Positions 55,140 to 63,907 of a DNA stretch of 64,000 nucleotides are shown here, in pieces. The DNA is from Thermotogaceae bacterium (GTDB lineage Bacteria; Thermotogota; Thermotogae; Thermotogales; Thermotogaceae), in NCBI GenBank assembly GCA_027077795.1, contig JALWTT010000006.1, positions 496,001 to 560,000 on the forward strand. Reading direction: 5' to 3'. The number at the start of each line of letters is the position of its first letter. The stretch's first letter is position 1. The notes under the pieces are model-generated. The model was given only the letters and a program-made list of their open reading frames with translations, was not told the DNA's origin and searched no databases. Both the position numbers and the translations under genes were made by a program.

Positions 55140-57386
55140 TCACCTCCAACTTTCAAAGTCGTTTTGCACCACAAGAATCCCTTTAGAAGAAGTCGAAATG
55201 TAAGCGTAATCCCCATAGAAGATTATATCGTTTATGTTCGACACGCCTGTGTCTATTGTTTGAATCAGCTTATCGTTGGACGTATCGACTACGTAAATCG
55301 TATCTCCCAATATGTAAAGATGATCTCCGAATATTCTGAGGCCGTTCACACAAGCTTTTAATACATTATTTTCTTTGAAGTTCTTCCTGTTTATTGACAT
55401 TACCTCTGCTGATACCATTCCGCTGGTTGCCACATATATCTTGTCTCCTGTAACTATCAGTTTTCCAGGACTCGAAGGAAGAAACTTTCTTCTCGTTACT
55501 TTTGGATTTGATGGATTGGTTATATCTAACTCCACTATTTCATCTTCGTCTTGAACTGATGCATACAAAGAGGTCCCTTCTAGGGCTAGACCTACAACTT
55601 TACCCAGTGGGATTTTGTCAACCGTTGTGGGAAACTCTGGAAAAGTTACATCGACAATCAAAAGTCCACTTTCACCATCTGCAATATATGCGTATTTATC
55701 TTTTACCACCAGATCTGTGTTGTATCCAGTTGTGCTGTTCATAGAACCCATGAGTCTCGGTTTCGATAAATCCTTGACATCTATTGTTAAGAAGTTCCAT
55801 TCCGTTACAGAGTATATGGTATGGTCTTTTATCACCATTTTTTCTATGTTGCTCTCTGGAAGCTGACCCAAAATTTTTGGAGAAGCAGGTGATGATTTCA
55901 GATTGAATATCAACAATCCGTTTGCATCATCTGAGGCGATTAGTGCATCTCCGTACACCTCGGACGTAATTATGTTACCTTTATCTTTGAACACATTCTT
56001 AATTCTCAGGTCATCTGAGTCTGATAAAACTATCAGTCCATTATACCCGGCTGATACGAGTATGAAATTCTCTGAGCAGGAGAAATCTGCATTTAAACAA
56101 TTATAAATGGGTAATGCTATTTCTCCGTCTAAATGAAGGCTCGATAGATCTGATATATCCACTCTAACTATTTCAATCTCACAGTTGCTTTGAAGATTGT
56201 TGTACGCCATGAGAAAGACATGATCGCCATAACTTTTGATTTCTTTAATCGAGGAATCCTCAAGATTGACTCCAAGATCTTCCAAATTGATTTCGGATAG
56301 CTTCGTGTAATCCTTCCTGTCATATATTATGAAAGTGTCGTAGGATATTACAAATAAGTAGTCTTGGTTGAGATCAAAGTGATACACATCTTGATCACTT
56401 AAAATCTTTTCGACGTATTTTGGAGATGCTGGATTGGTGACATCGAATACTAATATACCACCAAGTACATCATAGGGATTGCTTCTAAGGTACAACTTAT
56501 TCTCATATACCTTCATATTTTCGAAAAAGTCGGTTGATATTTTCAAATCTTCAGGTTTGAACTTTCCAACAATTTCAGGATCCCTCGGGTTTTCCACATT
56601 TATTATTGTAATCTCTTCACCAGCGTTCATGTAAACGTAAGAATTCTCCACTTCTATCTCTTTAGGATCATATATGGGGTTTAAAGTGATCTTCGAAACA
56701 AGTGAAGGGCTGGAAACATCGGATAAGTCCACAACGCAGAAACAATGGTTGGAGTCGTTGTCGTACCCAAAGATATATGCAAAATTACCTTCTATCACCA
56801 TCTTGTTAAAAGTGTAACCCTCTTTAGAAAATGATGAGATTTTCTCTAAGTTTCCATCATCATCAATGTTGTAGATATCTAGTTCATCCTGTGTGAGCGC
56901 TACCACGGCACTTTTATTTAGCATGAATGCACCGTAAAACGGCCCACCTTCTGTAAATATTGTGTTGAGAATTTTTGGATTCAATACATTATCGCCGGAC
57001 GCTTCGTTAGATACAGTCGTAAAGTTCCAAACTGGCCCTTCTACTGTGTTACCTCTCCCGCCATGTGCTACCACTTTCCAGAAATATTGCCCAGGACTTA
57101 ACTCATTTTTCAGAGAATATGATGATCCTTCTATTGCGCTTGCTACAAGTGAATCATCTTGACCGCTCTTCACTGATTCTGAATCCTGTGACAGGTACAA
57201 ATCGAATGTCATGCTGTTTATATCAGCGTTTTTCACACTCCATACAAAAGAAGGCTTCAACGATACGGAAGTTTGACCATTTTTTGGGCTTATGTACTCT
57301 ATTTTCACAAGACTTTCTGGCCCCGATGTTGTACACGATGAGAGGATCACGATTAGTAAGCCTAGTGCTATGATAAGCCTTTTCAC
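55140..57386 (-). CDS. Lipoprotein with Ig/FN3-like module and LVIVD-type propeller (3)
   Basis: 748 residues, start GTG 57386 ten nt after GAGG. Signal plus lipobox LSSC (about 15-18). Module: ISPKNGQTSVSLKPSFVW and YFWKVVAHGG...GPVWNFTT. The rest has many repeats of the LVIVD class (e.g. SGLLIVDVTFPEFPTTVDK, GLIVLSDSDD, IVELDITNPSNPKVTRRK), which fold into beta-propellers. Probably displayed on the cell surface. It precedes the caspase-like gene by 5 nt, so the two are likely co-transcribed. Confidence 0.82.
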   Translation of the reverse strand: MKRLIIALGLLIVILSSCTTSGPESLVKIEYISPKNGQTSVSLKPSFVWSVKNADINSMTFDLYLSQDSESVKSGQDDSLVASAIEGSSYSLKNELSPGQYFWKVVAHGGRGNTVEGPVWNFTTVSNEASGDNVLNPKILNTIFTEGGPFYGAFMLNKSAVVALTQDELDIYNIDDDGNLEKISSFSKEGYTFNKMVIEGNFAYIFGYDNDSNHCFCVVDLSDVSSPSLVSKITLNPIYDPKEIEVENSYVYMNAGEEITIINVENPRDPEIVGKFKPEDLKISTDFFENMKVYENKLYLRSNPYDVLGGILVFDVTNPASPKYVEKILSDQDVYHFDLNQDYLFVISYDTFIIYDRKDYTKLSEINLEDLGVNLEDSSIKEIKSYGDHVFLMAYNNLQSNCEIEIVRVDISDLSSLHLDGEIALPIYNCLNADFSCSENFILVSAGYNGLIVLSDSDDLRIKNVFKDKGNIITSEVYGDALIASDDANGLLIFNLKSSPASPKILGQLPESNIEKMVIKDHTIYSVTEWNFLTIDVKDLSKPRLMGSMNSTTGYNTDLVVKDKYAYIADGESGLLIVDVTFPEFPTTVDKIPLGKVVGLALEGTSLYASVQDEDEIVELDITNPSNPKVTRRKFLPSSPGKLIVTGDKIYVATSGMVSAEVMSINRKNFKENNVLKACVNGLRIFGDHLYILGDTIYVVDTSNDKLIQTIDTGVSNINDIIFYGDYAYISTSSKGILVVQNDFESWR

Positions 57387-57393
57387 TTTGCAG

Positions 57394-59562
57394 TCACCTC
57401 TTTTCGATTCTCAGAATGTGGATTCCGTTTTCCCAACCTGAGATTATTATCATGTCACCGTCCAAGGATAGATCATTGCTCAGCTGCGGGATATCGTTAT
57501 ACTGAAGAACTTCCACCGGATTTTCCGGGTTTGACAGATCTATGATGTGTAGAGAATTCCTTTCCAAGATGAAGATGTACCCTTTTTCTGACTCCATATC
57601 CACGAAGTCGGATAACGTTTTAACATCGAGTTCGTTCACCTTCAAAAGGGTATGGTTGGAAAGCAACTTAAAAACTATGAGTTTAATGTCTCCATCGCTT
57701 GCCGTGGCATATATGTAATCATCGCGCTTTTGGATTCTCCAGATGCCGTATATCTCTTCCTTATGCACCACCTGTGGTGATGACGGATCGCTGACGTCTA
57801 CAATTAGAATACCCTTGAGCGTTGAAAGATAAACAGTTTCACTAGCCGCTGTTATATCGGTTACTTGACCAAAACTTATGTTCGTGTGTCCAACAACTAT
57901 CGGTGTTGAATCACCATTCAATTTCGCTATGTATAGATCTCCATCAGACGAGATGACGTATACGTAGCCGTTCTCTACGTCGAATCTCCCCTCGATATTC
58001 GATTGAAACAACAAGTTTGGTTGGCACTTCTTTGAGACATCCACCGCGGCTAGCGGACTGTAAAAATCACCCAAATAAAGTACAGTGCCATGTAGCAGAA
58101 GCTTGTTTATATAATACATGTAATCCGGAAGGAAGAATTCACAAACTTTCGAGGCGCTTAAATCCGGTGTTAGATCTACTGTATTTAGTTTAGAGCTACT
58201 GTATGCGTACAGAGTGTTATGATCCAGAATCGCTGTTCTGACATTAGCATAGGGGAAGACGCGGTCTAACTCCTCTAAATCTTTATTGAGTATTGTCACA
58301 CCGTTATTCAAACCAGTTACATACAAATTACCATTTATGGATCTCAATCTTGATATGTATATCACATGCTTGCTCTTTACCAACCTTGGAGAGGTGATAT
58401 CGGATAAATCGAATACGTCTATCCAGGAAGGTCCCGCCATATATAACCGGTTGTCTAAGGCTATCATAGAATTGGTCGACATATTCAAATCCGAAGCTTT
58501 TCCAAGCAATGCAGGATCCTTTGGATCGCTTATATCCATGACTATTAGTTCTGAAGAAGTCTTTATGAAAAGTTTGTTTGAATGGACTGCTATTTTTTCT
58601 ATGTCACAGTAGGGGCGGGTAATCTCGTTTACCTTGATTGGATTTTCCAAGTCAGAGATGTCGAAAACCTTCACACTATCTCCGGTTGCTATATACATAA
58701 CATCACTTAAGACTGCTATGTCCCTCACATCTTCATTCAAGGAGGCTTTCAGAGAAAGTTCGCTGGATTTAGGGTCATACTCATATATTTTTACCTTGTC
58801 TGAGTCTTTTAAAAATATTCTATAGTCATCAACCCTGAAGAATGGTTCTAAGTCATCAATGCTGATTACATTCAGAGGATGGGGATTTAAAGGATCGGAT
58901 ATGTCAAGGGTTATCAAGTAGTTTATCCCGTAGCGATTCAATATCACATATAAGCTATTTCCAGCGACTTCTATTTGCTCAATCAAAGCGTCTGTAGAAA
59001 ATCTCTTGATAACTGATTTACCATTCATTATATAGATGCCTTTATCTGTTCCGACATACAATAAATCACTTGCGTAAGACACATCGTACGTGTTAGATTC
59101 TCCAACCATTATCGTTGCGACTTCCGACAAAGAAAGCTTGGGGGTTCCAGAGCTAGACGATACCGTTGTGAAATCCCACACATCACTTTCCGCTTTAACA
59201 TCATCTTTGTATGCTACGACTTTCCAGAAATACTTTGTAGAAAAATCCAGAGGAGTTCCATTTTCAAAATGGTTTTCTCGAATTCCTTTTGCTATCAAAG
59301 CATCTGAAGCTTCTCTTTCTACATCTTCTTTGTTTTTTGAGAGATATAAGTTATATACAACTCTGTCAAGTTCTCCACCATCTGTGTGCCATGAAAATCG
59401 CGGGGTAACCGAGACATCCTCCAAATGATTCTCCGGGAACTCGAGTGTTATGAGCAAAGAGCTTTCATCCTCCTCGCTTGCGTTTGGACTGTAAGAACAG
59501 GATGAAATGAAGGTGAGAATCATAAATGAAATGAGCAAAAATCTGAGCCACTCAACTCTCAC
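57394..59562 (-). CDS. Lipoprotein with Ig/FN3-like module and LVIVD-type propeller (4)
   Basis: About 722 residues from GTG 59562, 7 nt after GGGGG. Signal and lipobox ISSC (about 19-22). Module: FPENHLEDVSVTPRFSW and YFWKVVAYKD...SDVWDFTT. LVIVD-like repeats include VKVFDISDLENPIKVNE, LIVMDISDPKDPALLGK, LIVDVSDPSSPQVVHK. First gene of the island operon, with promoter 59598-59625. Paralogue of 55140. Confidence 0.82.
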   Translation of the reverse strand: MRVEWLRFLLISFMILTFISSCSYSPNASEEDESSLLITLEFPENHLEDVSVTPRFSWHTDGGELDRVVYNLYLSKNKEDVEREASDALIAKGIRENHFENGTPLDFSTKYFWKVVAYKDDVKAESDVWDFTTVSSSSGTPKLSLSEVATIMVGESNTYDVSYASDLLYVGTDKGIYIMNGKSVIKRFSTDALIEQIEVAGNSLYVILNRYGINYLITLDISDPLNPHPLNVISIDDLEPFFRVDDYRIFLKDSDKVKIYEYDPKSSELSLKASLNEDVRDIAVLSDVMYIATGDSVKVFDISDLENPIKVNEITRPYCDIEKIAVHSNKLFIKTSSELIVMDISDPKDPALLGKASDLNMSTNSMIALDNRLYMAGPSWIDVFDLSDITSPRLVKSKHVIYISRLRSINGNLYVTGLNNGVTILNKDLEELDRVFPYANVRTAILDHNTLYAYSSSKLNTVDLTPDLSASKVCEFFLPDYMYYINKLLLHGTVLYLGDFYSPLAAVDVSKKCQPNLLFQSNIEGRFDVENGYVYVISSDGDLYIAKLNGDSTPIVVGHTNISFGQVTDITAASETVYLSTLKGILIVDVSDPSSPQVVHKEEIYGIWRIQKRDDYIYATASDGDIKLIVFKLLSNHTLLKVNELDVKTLSDFVDMESEKGYIFILERNSLHIIDLSNPENPVEVLQYNDIPQLSNDLSLDGDMIIISGWENGIHILRIEKR

Positions 59563-59597
59563 AGCACTTCCCCCTTCCAGAAGTAAGCCCCACAAAT

Positions 59598-59625
59598 ATT
59601 TTAAAACTAGTTAAAAATTTTTCAA
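59598..59625 (-). promoter_or_regulatory. Promoter of the caspase/lipoprotein operon
   Basis: Minus-strand TTGAAA (59625-59620), 16-bp spacer, TAAAAT (59603-59598), 35 nt before the first start codon. It interleaves with the trp leader promoter on the other strand. Confidence 0.6.
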
Positions 59626-59638
59626 AAAGTGGTAAAAT
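59611..59638 (+). promoter_or_regulatory. Promoter of the trp leader and trpB2
   Basis: TTAAAA (59611-59616), 16-bp spacer and TAAAAT (59633-59638) preceded by TGG, an extended -10. The leader peptide starts 22 nt downstream. No TrpR-type operator was recognised; control appears to be by attenuation. Confidence 0.65.
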
Positions 59639-59660
59639 CTCAAGAGATAGGAGGGAAAGT

Positions 59661-59732
59661 ATGGTAGTGTTGCTGGAAAGCCTTTATTTTTCTCTTAGCA
59701 ACAACTGGTGGTGGATTTCTCCCCCGATCTGA
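59661..59732 (+). CDS. trpL: trp leader peptide with three consecutive Trp codons
   Basis: A 23-residue ORF, MVVLLESLYFSLSNN then WWWISPPI, starting ATG 59661 five nt after GGAGGG and ending TGA 59730-59732. Codons 16-18 (59706-59714) are TGG TGG TGG. It lies inside the transcript upstream of trpB2 and overlaps the RNA arms of an attenuator, so its translation senses charged tRNA-Trp. Too short for normal gene finders, but position, SD and the Trp run make it convincing. Confidence 0.9.
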   Translation: MVVLLESLYFSLSNNWWWISPPI

Positions 59733-59796
59733 GGGAGAAATTCTGCTTTTTGTGCTAGATCGGGGGCTCTCAACATCGAGAGCCCCTTTATTTTTT
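59715..59796 (+). promoter_or_regulatory. Tryptophan transcription attenuator of trpB2
   Basis: Three exclusive stems. Pause hairpin: ATTTCTCCC (59715-59723) with GGGAGAAAT (59733-59741), 9 bp. Antiterminator: CCCCCGATCT (59721-59730) with AGATCGGGGG (59757-59766), 10 bp. Terminator: GGGGCTCTC (59763-59771) with GAGAGCCCC (59778-59786), 9 bp, then TTTATTTTTT. A ribosome stalled at the Trp codons leaves 59721-59730 free to form the antiterminator; one at the stop codon covers it and allows termination. This is the classic arrangement of the E. coli trp leader. Confidence 0.9.
59763..59796 (+). terminator. Attenuator terminator hairpin
   Basis: 9-bp stem, 6-nt loop (AACATC), followed by a T-rich tract, with a second copy of the downstream arm and tract at 59800-59818. 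It ends the leader transcript when tryptophan is plentiful. Confidence 0.9.
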
Positions 59797-59818
59797 AATA
59801 GCCCCTTTATTTTTTAAT
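59781..59818 (+). repeat. Tandem 19-nt duplication of the terminator tail
   Basis: AGCCCCTTTATTTTTTAAT occurs twice in direct tandem at 59781-59799 and 59800-59818. The first copy is the 3' arm and T tract of the terminator; the second can pair only 6 bp with the 5' arm. Confidence 0.85.
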
Positions 59819-59833
59819 TAGGGGGGATGCGTT

Positions 59834-61102
59834 GTGAGAATTAGGGTAGATTTAAAACCTTCAGAGCTCCCAAGAAGTTGGTACAACGCTTTAGCAGATC
59901 TTCCGTTCAAACTCGATCCACCACTTGATCCGGAAACATCGAAACCGGTGAACCCTGAAAAGCTTCTGGCGATTTTTCCACGACCGATTGTTGAACAAGA
60001 GTTACCGGAGGGGAGGTTCGTGGAAATACCTGAGGAAGTTCTCAAAGAGTATTCGGTTTATAGACCAACTCCTCTGTTCAGGGCAAACTTTTTGGAAGAG
60101 TACCTTCAAACTCCGGCGAGGATCTACTACAAGTACGAAGGAGTCAGTCCTACAGGTAGTCACAAGACGAATACTGCCATCGCTCAGGCGTACTTCAACA
60201 AAATAGACGGTGTAAAAAGACTTGTTACCGAAACAGGAGCAGGGCAATGGGGAAGTGCGCTTTCTTACGCCGGGAGTAAATTTGGCCTTGAAACGAAAGT
60301 TTTCATGGTGAAGGTTAGCTATGAACAAAAGCCGATGAGGAAGAACTTGATGAAACTCTTTGGAGGGGACGTGACTCCAAGTCCGAGCGATAAGACGAGC
60401 TTTGGAAAGAAACTCCTTGAGGAAGATCCAAGCAATCCTGGTAGTTTGGGAATAGCGATAAGTGAAGCACTTGAGATAGCTATAAGGAGCGAAGATACAA
60501 AGTATGCTCTTGGGAGCGTTCTAAACCATGTTCTTCTCCATCAAACCGTTATAGGGCTCGAGATAAAAAGGCAACTTGAAATCCTCGGAGAGAAGCCAAA
60601 TGTGATAATCGGTTGTCATGGTGGAGGATCTAACTTTGGGGGGACAATTCTACCATTCGTTCCAGATAAACTCTCAAGGGATAATCTTGAATTCGTGGCT
60701 GCGGAGCCGAAAGCTTGCCCCTCTCTAACAGAGGGTGAGTTCCGATATGATCACGGTGATACAGCTGGTTTGACCCCTCTTTTTAAGATGTACACGCTTG
60801 GAAAAGATTTCATGCCTCCAAAGATACATGCAGGTGGCCTTAGGTATCACGGATCTTCTCCCATAATAGCGAGAATGGTGAAAGAGGGTTTGGTCAGAGC
60901 TGAGGCGTACGAACAAAACGAGGTTTTCAAATGGGCAAAGATTTTTTCAAGGTTAGAGGGAATAGTTCCAGCTCCCGAATCCGCACATGCAATAGCGTCT
61001 GCAGTCCATCACGCCTTAATGGCAAGAGAAGAGGGAATAGAAAAGGTGATCGTTTTCAATCTAAGTGGTCATGGTCTTTTCGACCTCTCCGCTTACAGCT
61101 AA
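59834..61102 (+). CDS. trpB2: Tryptophan synthase beta chain, TrpB2 type
   Basis: Condenses indole and serine to tryptophan with PLP. 422 residues, the longer TrpB2 form common in thermophiles. PLP lysine in PTGSHKTNTAIAQAYF (about residue 110), phosphate loop GCHGGGSNFGG, catalytic glutamate in TETGAGQWGSALSYA, TrpB2-type HHAL and SGHGLFDLSAYS end. GTG 59834 is 7 nt after GGGGGG. No trpA or other trp gene is adjacent, so it acts alone, recycling indole or scavenging. Expression is set by the attenuator. Confidence 0.96.
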   Translation: MRIRVDLKPSELPRSWYNALADLPFKLDPPLDPETSKPVNPEKLLAIFPRPIVEQELPEGRFVEIPEEVLKEYSVYRPTPLFRANFLEEYLQTPARIYYKYEGVSPTGSHKTNTAIAQAYFNKIDGVKRLVTETGAGQWGSALSYAGSKFGLETKVFMVKVSYEQKPMRKNLMKLFGGDVTPSPSDKTSFGKKLLEEDPSNPGSLGIAISEALEIAIRSEDTKYALGSVLNHVLLHQTVIGLEIKRQLEILGEKPNVIIGCHGGGSNFGGTILPFVPDKLSRDNLEFVAAEPKACPSLTEGEFRYDHGDTAGLTPLFKMYTLGKDFMPPKIHAGGLRYHGSSPIIARMVKEGLVRAEAYEQNEVFKWAKIFSRLEGIVPAPESAHAIASAVHHALMAREEGIEKVIVFNLSGHGLFDLSAYS

Positions 61103-61104
61103 GA

Positions 61105-61130
61105 AGGCGCCTTTTCGGGCGCCTCTTTCA
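61105..61130. terminator. Bidirectional terminator after trpB2
   Basis: AGGCGCC (61105-61111) / GGCGCCT (61118-61124) with a 6-nt loop, followed by CTTTC on the plus side and A-rich bases on the minus side. It lies between trpB2 and the convergent SwrB-like gene. Confidence 0.75.
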
Positions 61131-61631
61131 TTCATCTTTCTTCCTGAACAGAGATATCATGAGCCTAACCTCTCCGACGCCTATTCCCAACCTTCTAGCT
61201 ATTTCTATATCACTTATACCTTCGTCATACATCGAGACTATCTTCTTTTCTATCCCTATATCTTCTTCAGCTTCTTCCATCTCTTCTTCCGACTCTGGGT
61301 TTTTTTCTCCACTGGGTTCTATCTCCTCCTGTTTTTCCTCCACGAAAACTTCTTCTTTCAACTTCATGATGTCAGTCATCTTGACCACAAGTGATGAATA
61401 TATATCATTTGCTTCCCTCATGACTTTCTTTATCTCGTTTATCTTTTTATCCAGCATCTCGATTCTCATGGAAGAAACATGTTTGAACCTTCCCATAAGT
61501 TCTAGAATCCTTTGCTCCATCATTTCAAATTCCTCGTCTTCAACCTTCTTTTTGTTCATGAGAAAGCTTGCCCAACTAAAAGCTAAAGCTCCAACTGTTG
61601 ATATCACTATCAGGAAACTCGAGACATCCAT
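61128..61631 (-). CDS. SwrB/DUF6115-like membrane-anchored coiled-coil protein
   Basis: 167 residues: one N-terminal membrane span (about 4-23), a long charged coiled-coil stretch (25-95), an acidic low-complexity linker (95-125) and a C-terminal HTH-like segment (VSMYDEGISDIEIARRLGI then GVGEVRLMISLF). This layout resembles YlxL/SwrB proteins that sit beside flagellar genes in Firmicutes. No flagellar genes are in the window. ATG 61631 abuts the sirtuin stop. Confidence 0.65.
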   Translation of the reverse strand: MDVSSFLIVISTVGALAFSWASFLMNKKKVEDEEFEMMEQRILELMGRFKHVSSMRIEMLDKKINEIKKVMREANDIYSSLVVKMTDIMKLKEEVFVEEKQEEIEPSGEKNPESEEEMEEAEEDIGIEKKIVSMYDEGISDIEIARRLGIGVGEVRLMISLFRKKDE

Positions 61632-62375
61632 TTACTTCACCCCCAGCTCCTCGGCGACCCTTTTGAAGAACTCCTCAACATCTGTCTCGTATTTTCTGTA
61701 TGCTATACCGTCAAGCCCTGTCTCGCCCAGGTTTATTATCAACAATTTTCCACCATTTTCAACTGTCAATCTGGGAATCATAGCTGCTGGATAAACCACG
61801 AGCGATGATCCCACGACAATTGCAAGGTCGGATTCCTCGGCTATTCGGTACGCCTTGATGAGTGCCTTTTCAGGAAGAGATTCACCGAAGAAAACAACAT
61901 CTGGTTTGAGAATTCCACCGCATTTCGGACATCTGGGAATTTCTCCATGAGCTATTTTTTCTTCCACCGCTGTGTGATCGTATATCTCTCCGCATTTTGT
62001 ACAAACATATCTGTCAAGTGATCCATGAAGTTCTATGACTCTTCTCGTTCCAGCTTTCTGGTGAAGTCCGTCTATGTTTTGTGTTATCACCCAACCAATC
62101 ATATTCTGTCTCTCCATCTCAGCTATAACCTTGTGGGCGATGTTTGGCTCGGCGCTCCTCATGTTGAGAATTCTCTCTGAGTGTATTTTGTAGTACTCTC
62201 GTGGATTCTCATGGAATTTTTCTATGTCGAATATGTCGGATGGTATCTTTGTGTAAAGGCCGTTTTTCCCCCTGAAATCCGGTATACCACTTGGAGTTGA
62301 CACTCCAGCTCCGGTGAAAACATACGCACTTCTAGAGGACTTCACTATGTTCAGGAATTCCTTGGGTTCATTCAC
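61632..62375 (-). CDS. cobB: NAD-dependent protein deacylase (sirtuin)
   Basis: Removes acetyl or related groups from lysines using NAD. 247 residues. NAD-binding GAGVSTPSGIPDFRG, catalytic His in IELHGSLDR with QNIDGLHQKAG, and a zinc site of four cysteines in CTKCGE and CPKCGG. VVFFGESLP and VVGSSLVVYPA are typical. Close in layout to Thermotoga maritima Sir2, whose structure is known. Start GTG 62375 overlaps the preceding gene by 8 nt. Confidence 0.95.
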   Translation of the reverse strand: MNEPKEFLNIVKSSRSAYVFTGAGVSTPSGIPDFRGKNGLYTKIPSDIFDIEKFHENPREYYKIHSERILNMRSAEPNIAHKVIAEMERQNMIGWVITQNIDGLHQKAGTRRVIELHGSLDRYVCTKCGEIYDHTAVEEKIAHGEIPRCPKCGGILKPDVVFFGESLPEKALIKAYRIAEESDLAIVVGSSLVVYPAAMIPRLTVENGGKLLIINLGETGLDGIAYRKYETDVEEFFKRVAEELGVK

Positions 62376-62967
62376 CCCTCTCGTACACCACCTTTGGGAA
62401 AGCCTTGAGAGCGCCGTTCCTCCAGACGAGTATTATGCTTCCATCTTTTTCCACCCTTTCTGTTTCCTTCGGATCGACTGAGTCAACTTTGGCATTTCCA
62501 GGGAGAATAACCTCCACTGTGGAATCTCCAACCGCATTTATCTTCACGTCACCCAAGGACGCTTCATAAACAGTCTTTCCATCTTCATGCCTTACAAGAG
62601 CGGCTCCTTTGAGAGAGAGTATCTCACTTATCTCAAGAGTCTGAGAATCGACTTTTTTCGTCCTGTAGGAATATGAAATAACCTTCAGATCCCTCTTGAG
62701 TTTTTCTCCAAGATCCTTGAAATATTTGTCTATAACATCGGTTGCCCCACTCTTCAGGGTATCCAAGTATTTGTTCAAATACGTATCCTTTCTGAAAACC
62801 ACCCTGGTTGTAGTCGTGAAGGTAGCGGAATCTGTAAAACCATACTCGTAGGTAGCTTCATAGTGAGCCACCTCGTAGGGTCTCTTGCTCATGAACATGA
62901 TCACTATGTCCACTACGAGCATCACTACTACAACCAATATAAGGGTGTATAGAAGAGTGCTTTTCAT
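62368..62967 (-). CDS. Unknown membrane-anchored protein (DUF4897-like)
   Basis: 199 residues: one N-terminal membrane span (about 6-27), then a soluble domain with beta strands (HYEATYEYGFTDSATF, KVVYERGE at the end). The layout resembles DUF4897 proteins of Thermotogae, function unknown. I do not recognise a catalytic motif. ATG 62967 follows GGAGGGG and overlaps the next stop (ATGA). Confidence 0.6.
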   Translation of the reverse strand: MKSTLLYTLILVVVVMLVVDIVIMFMSKRPYEVAHYEATYEYGFTDSATFTTTTRVVFRKDTYLNKYLDTLKSGATDVIDKYFKDLGEKLKRDLKVISYSYRTKKVDSQTLEISEILSLKGAALVRHEDGKTVYEASLGDVKINAVGDSTVEVILPGNAKVDSVDPKETERVEKDGSIILVWRNGALKAFPKVVYERGE

Positions 62968-63887
62968 AAAATCCCCTCCAAGGCTTGAATTTGAGCGAAC
63001 AATCCAAAAACTCCTCCGGTGTGAACAAATATAACCTTTTCTCTTTCTCCCATGGTTTCCATCATACCCCTAAAGGCCTTTGCCGTATACACTGGATCCA
63101 GGATTACGCCACTTTCGCTTGCAACGTATTTTATCATTTTTAGATCTTCTTCCTCTGGATATGCGTAATCTTTTCCTTCAAAGCCCCTTAGAAGATTTAT
63201 ACCTGAAAAATCTTCTATTCCAAGTTGGGATAATATCCTTTTTATCTTTTCGACAACGACATCCGTGGGCTTTTTGTGAACCACTACACCCCTGACATCC
63301 ACTTTCAAACCAAGCTTCTTCACGCCACTCAGTATCCCCGCATATGTTCCCGCACTGCTTGTAGCTACGTATATCGCGCTGAACTCTTCCAAATCCGCTT
63401 GCTTGTTAAGCTCGAACACTGCATCTTCATATCCCTTGGATCCGATGAAATTGGATCCTCCTTCTGGAATTACATAGACCCTTTTCCCCATGGATTCGAG
63501 TTCTTCCGCCCGATTTCTCATTATCTCATCTATATCCTCATATTCATTTGGAGTGACGATTTCTATCTTTGCCCCCATTAGATGATTCAGCAGGAAGTTT
63601 CCACTGCTCCTACCGGGATACCACTCTTTCAAGAATAGGATCACGTCCATCCCAAGCCTTTTGGCAAGGTAATTAGTCGCTCTGGCGTGGTTCGATTGGA
63701 TTGCACCACAGGTAATTACCACATCCGATTTTCTCTCAAGTGCCTCACCGAGTAGATACTCAAGCTTCCTTATCTTGTTACCACTGGCTACGAAATCTGT
63801 CATATCATCTCTCTTTATCCATACTTCTTTTCCATCGAAAATGTACTTCTCAAGAGGAGTGGGTTTTTTTGCAAGTTCGAGTTTCAA
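62964..63887 (-). CDS. D-cysteine desulfhydrase / ACC deaminase family PLP enzyme
   Basis: About 307 residues of the fold-type II PLP family. PLP lysine in VASGNKIRKLEYLLGEAL; CGAIQSNHARATNYLAKRLG near the substrate carboxylate; SSAGTYAGILSG phosphate loop; FVHTGGVFGLFAQ at the end. Family members split D-cysteine to pyruvate, H2S and ammonia or open the cyclopropane ring of ACC; the former is commoner in thermophiles. TTG 63887 is 8 nt after GGAGG; the ATG 63893 abuts the SD. Confidence 0.85.
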   Translation of the reverse strand: MKLELAKKPTPLEKYIFDGKEVWIKRDDMTDFVASGNKIRKLEYLLGEALERKSDVVITCGAIQSNHARATNYLAKRLGMDVILFLKEWYPGRSSGNFLLNHLMGAKIEIVTPNEYEDIDEIMRNRAEELESMGKRVYVIPEGGSNFIGSKGYEDAVFELNKQADLEEFSAIYVATSSAGTYAGILSGVKKLGLKVDVRGVVVHKKPTDVVVEKIKRILSQLGIEDFSGINLLRGFEGKDYAYPEEEDLKMIKYVASESGVILDPVYTAKAFRGMMETMGEREKVIFVHTGGVFGLFAQIQALEGIL

Positions 63888-63907
63888 AATCATCACCTCC
63901 TTGAGGG

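Noticed and set aside
59827-59844. ATG at 59827 (ATGCGTTGTGAGAATTAG) as a second leader peptide
   Set aside because: Only five codons and it overlaps the trpB2 start; no functional sign.
60931-61794. Long plus-strand reading frame overlapping the end of trpB2 and the SwrB-like gene
   Set aside because: It is Ser/Ile/Phe-rich low complexity, crosses a terminator, and lies antisense to a well-formed gene with an SD. It has no family pattern.
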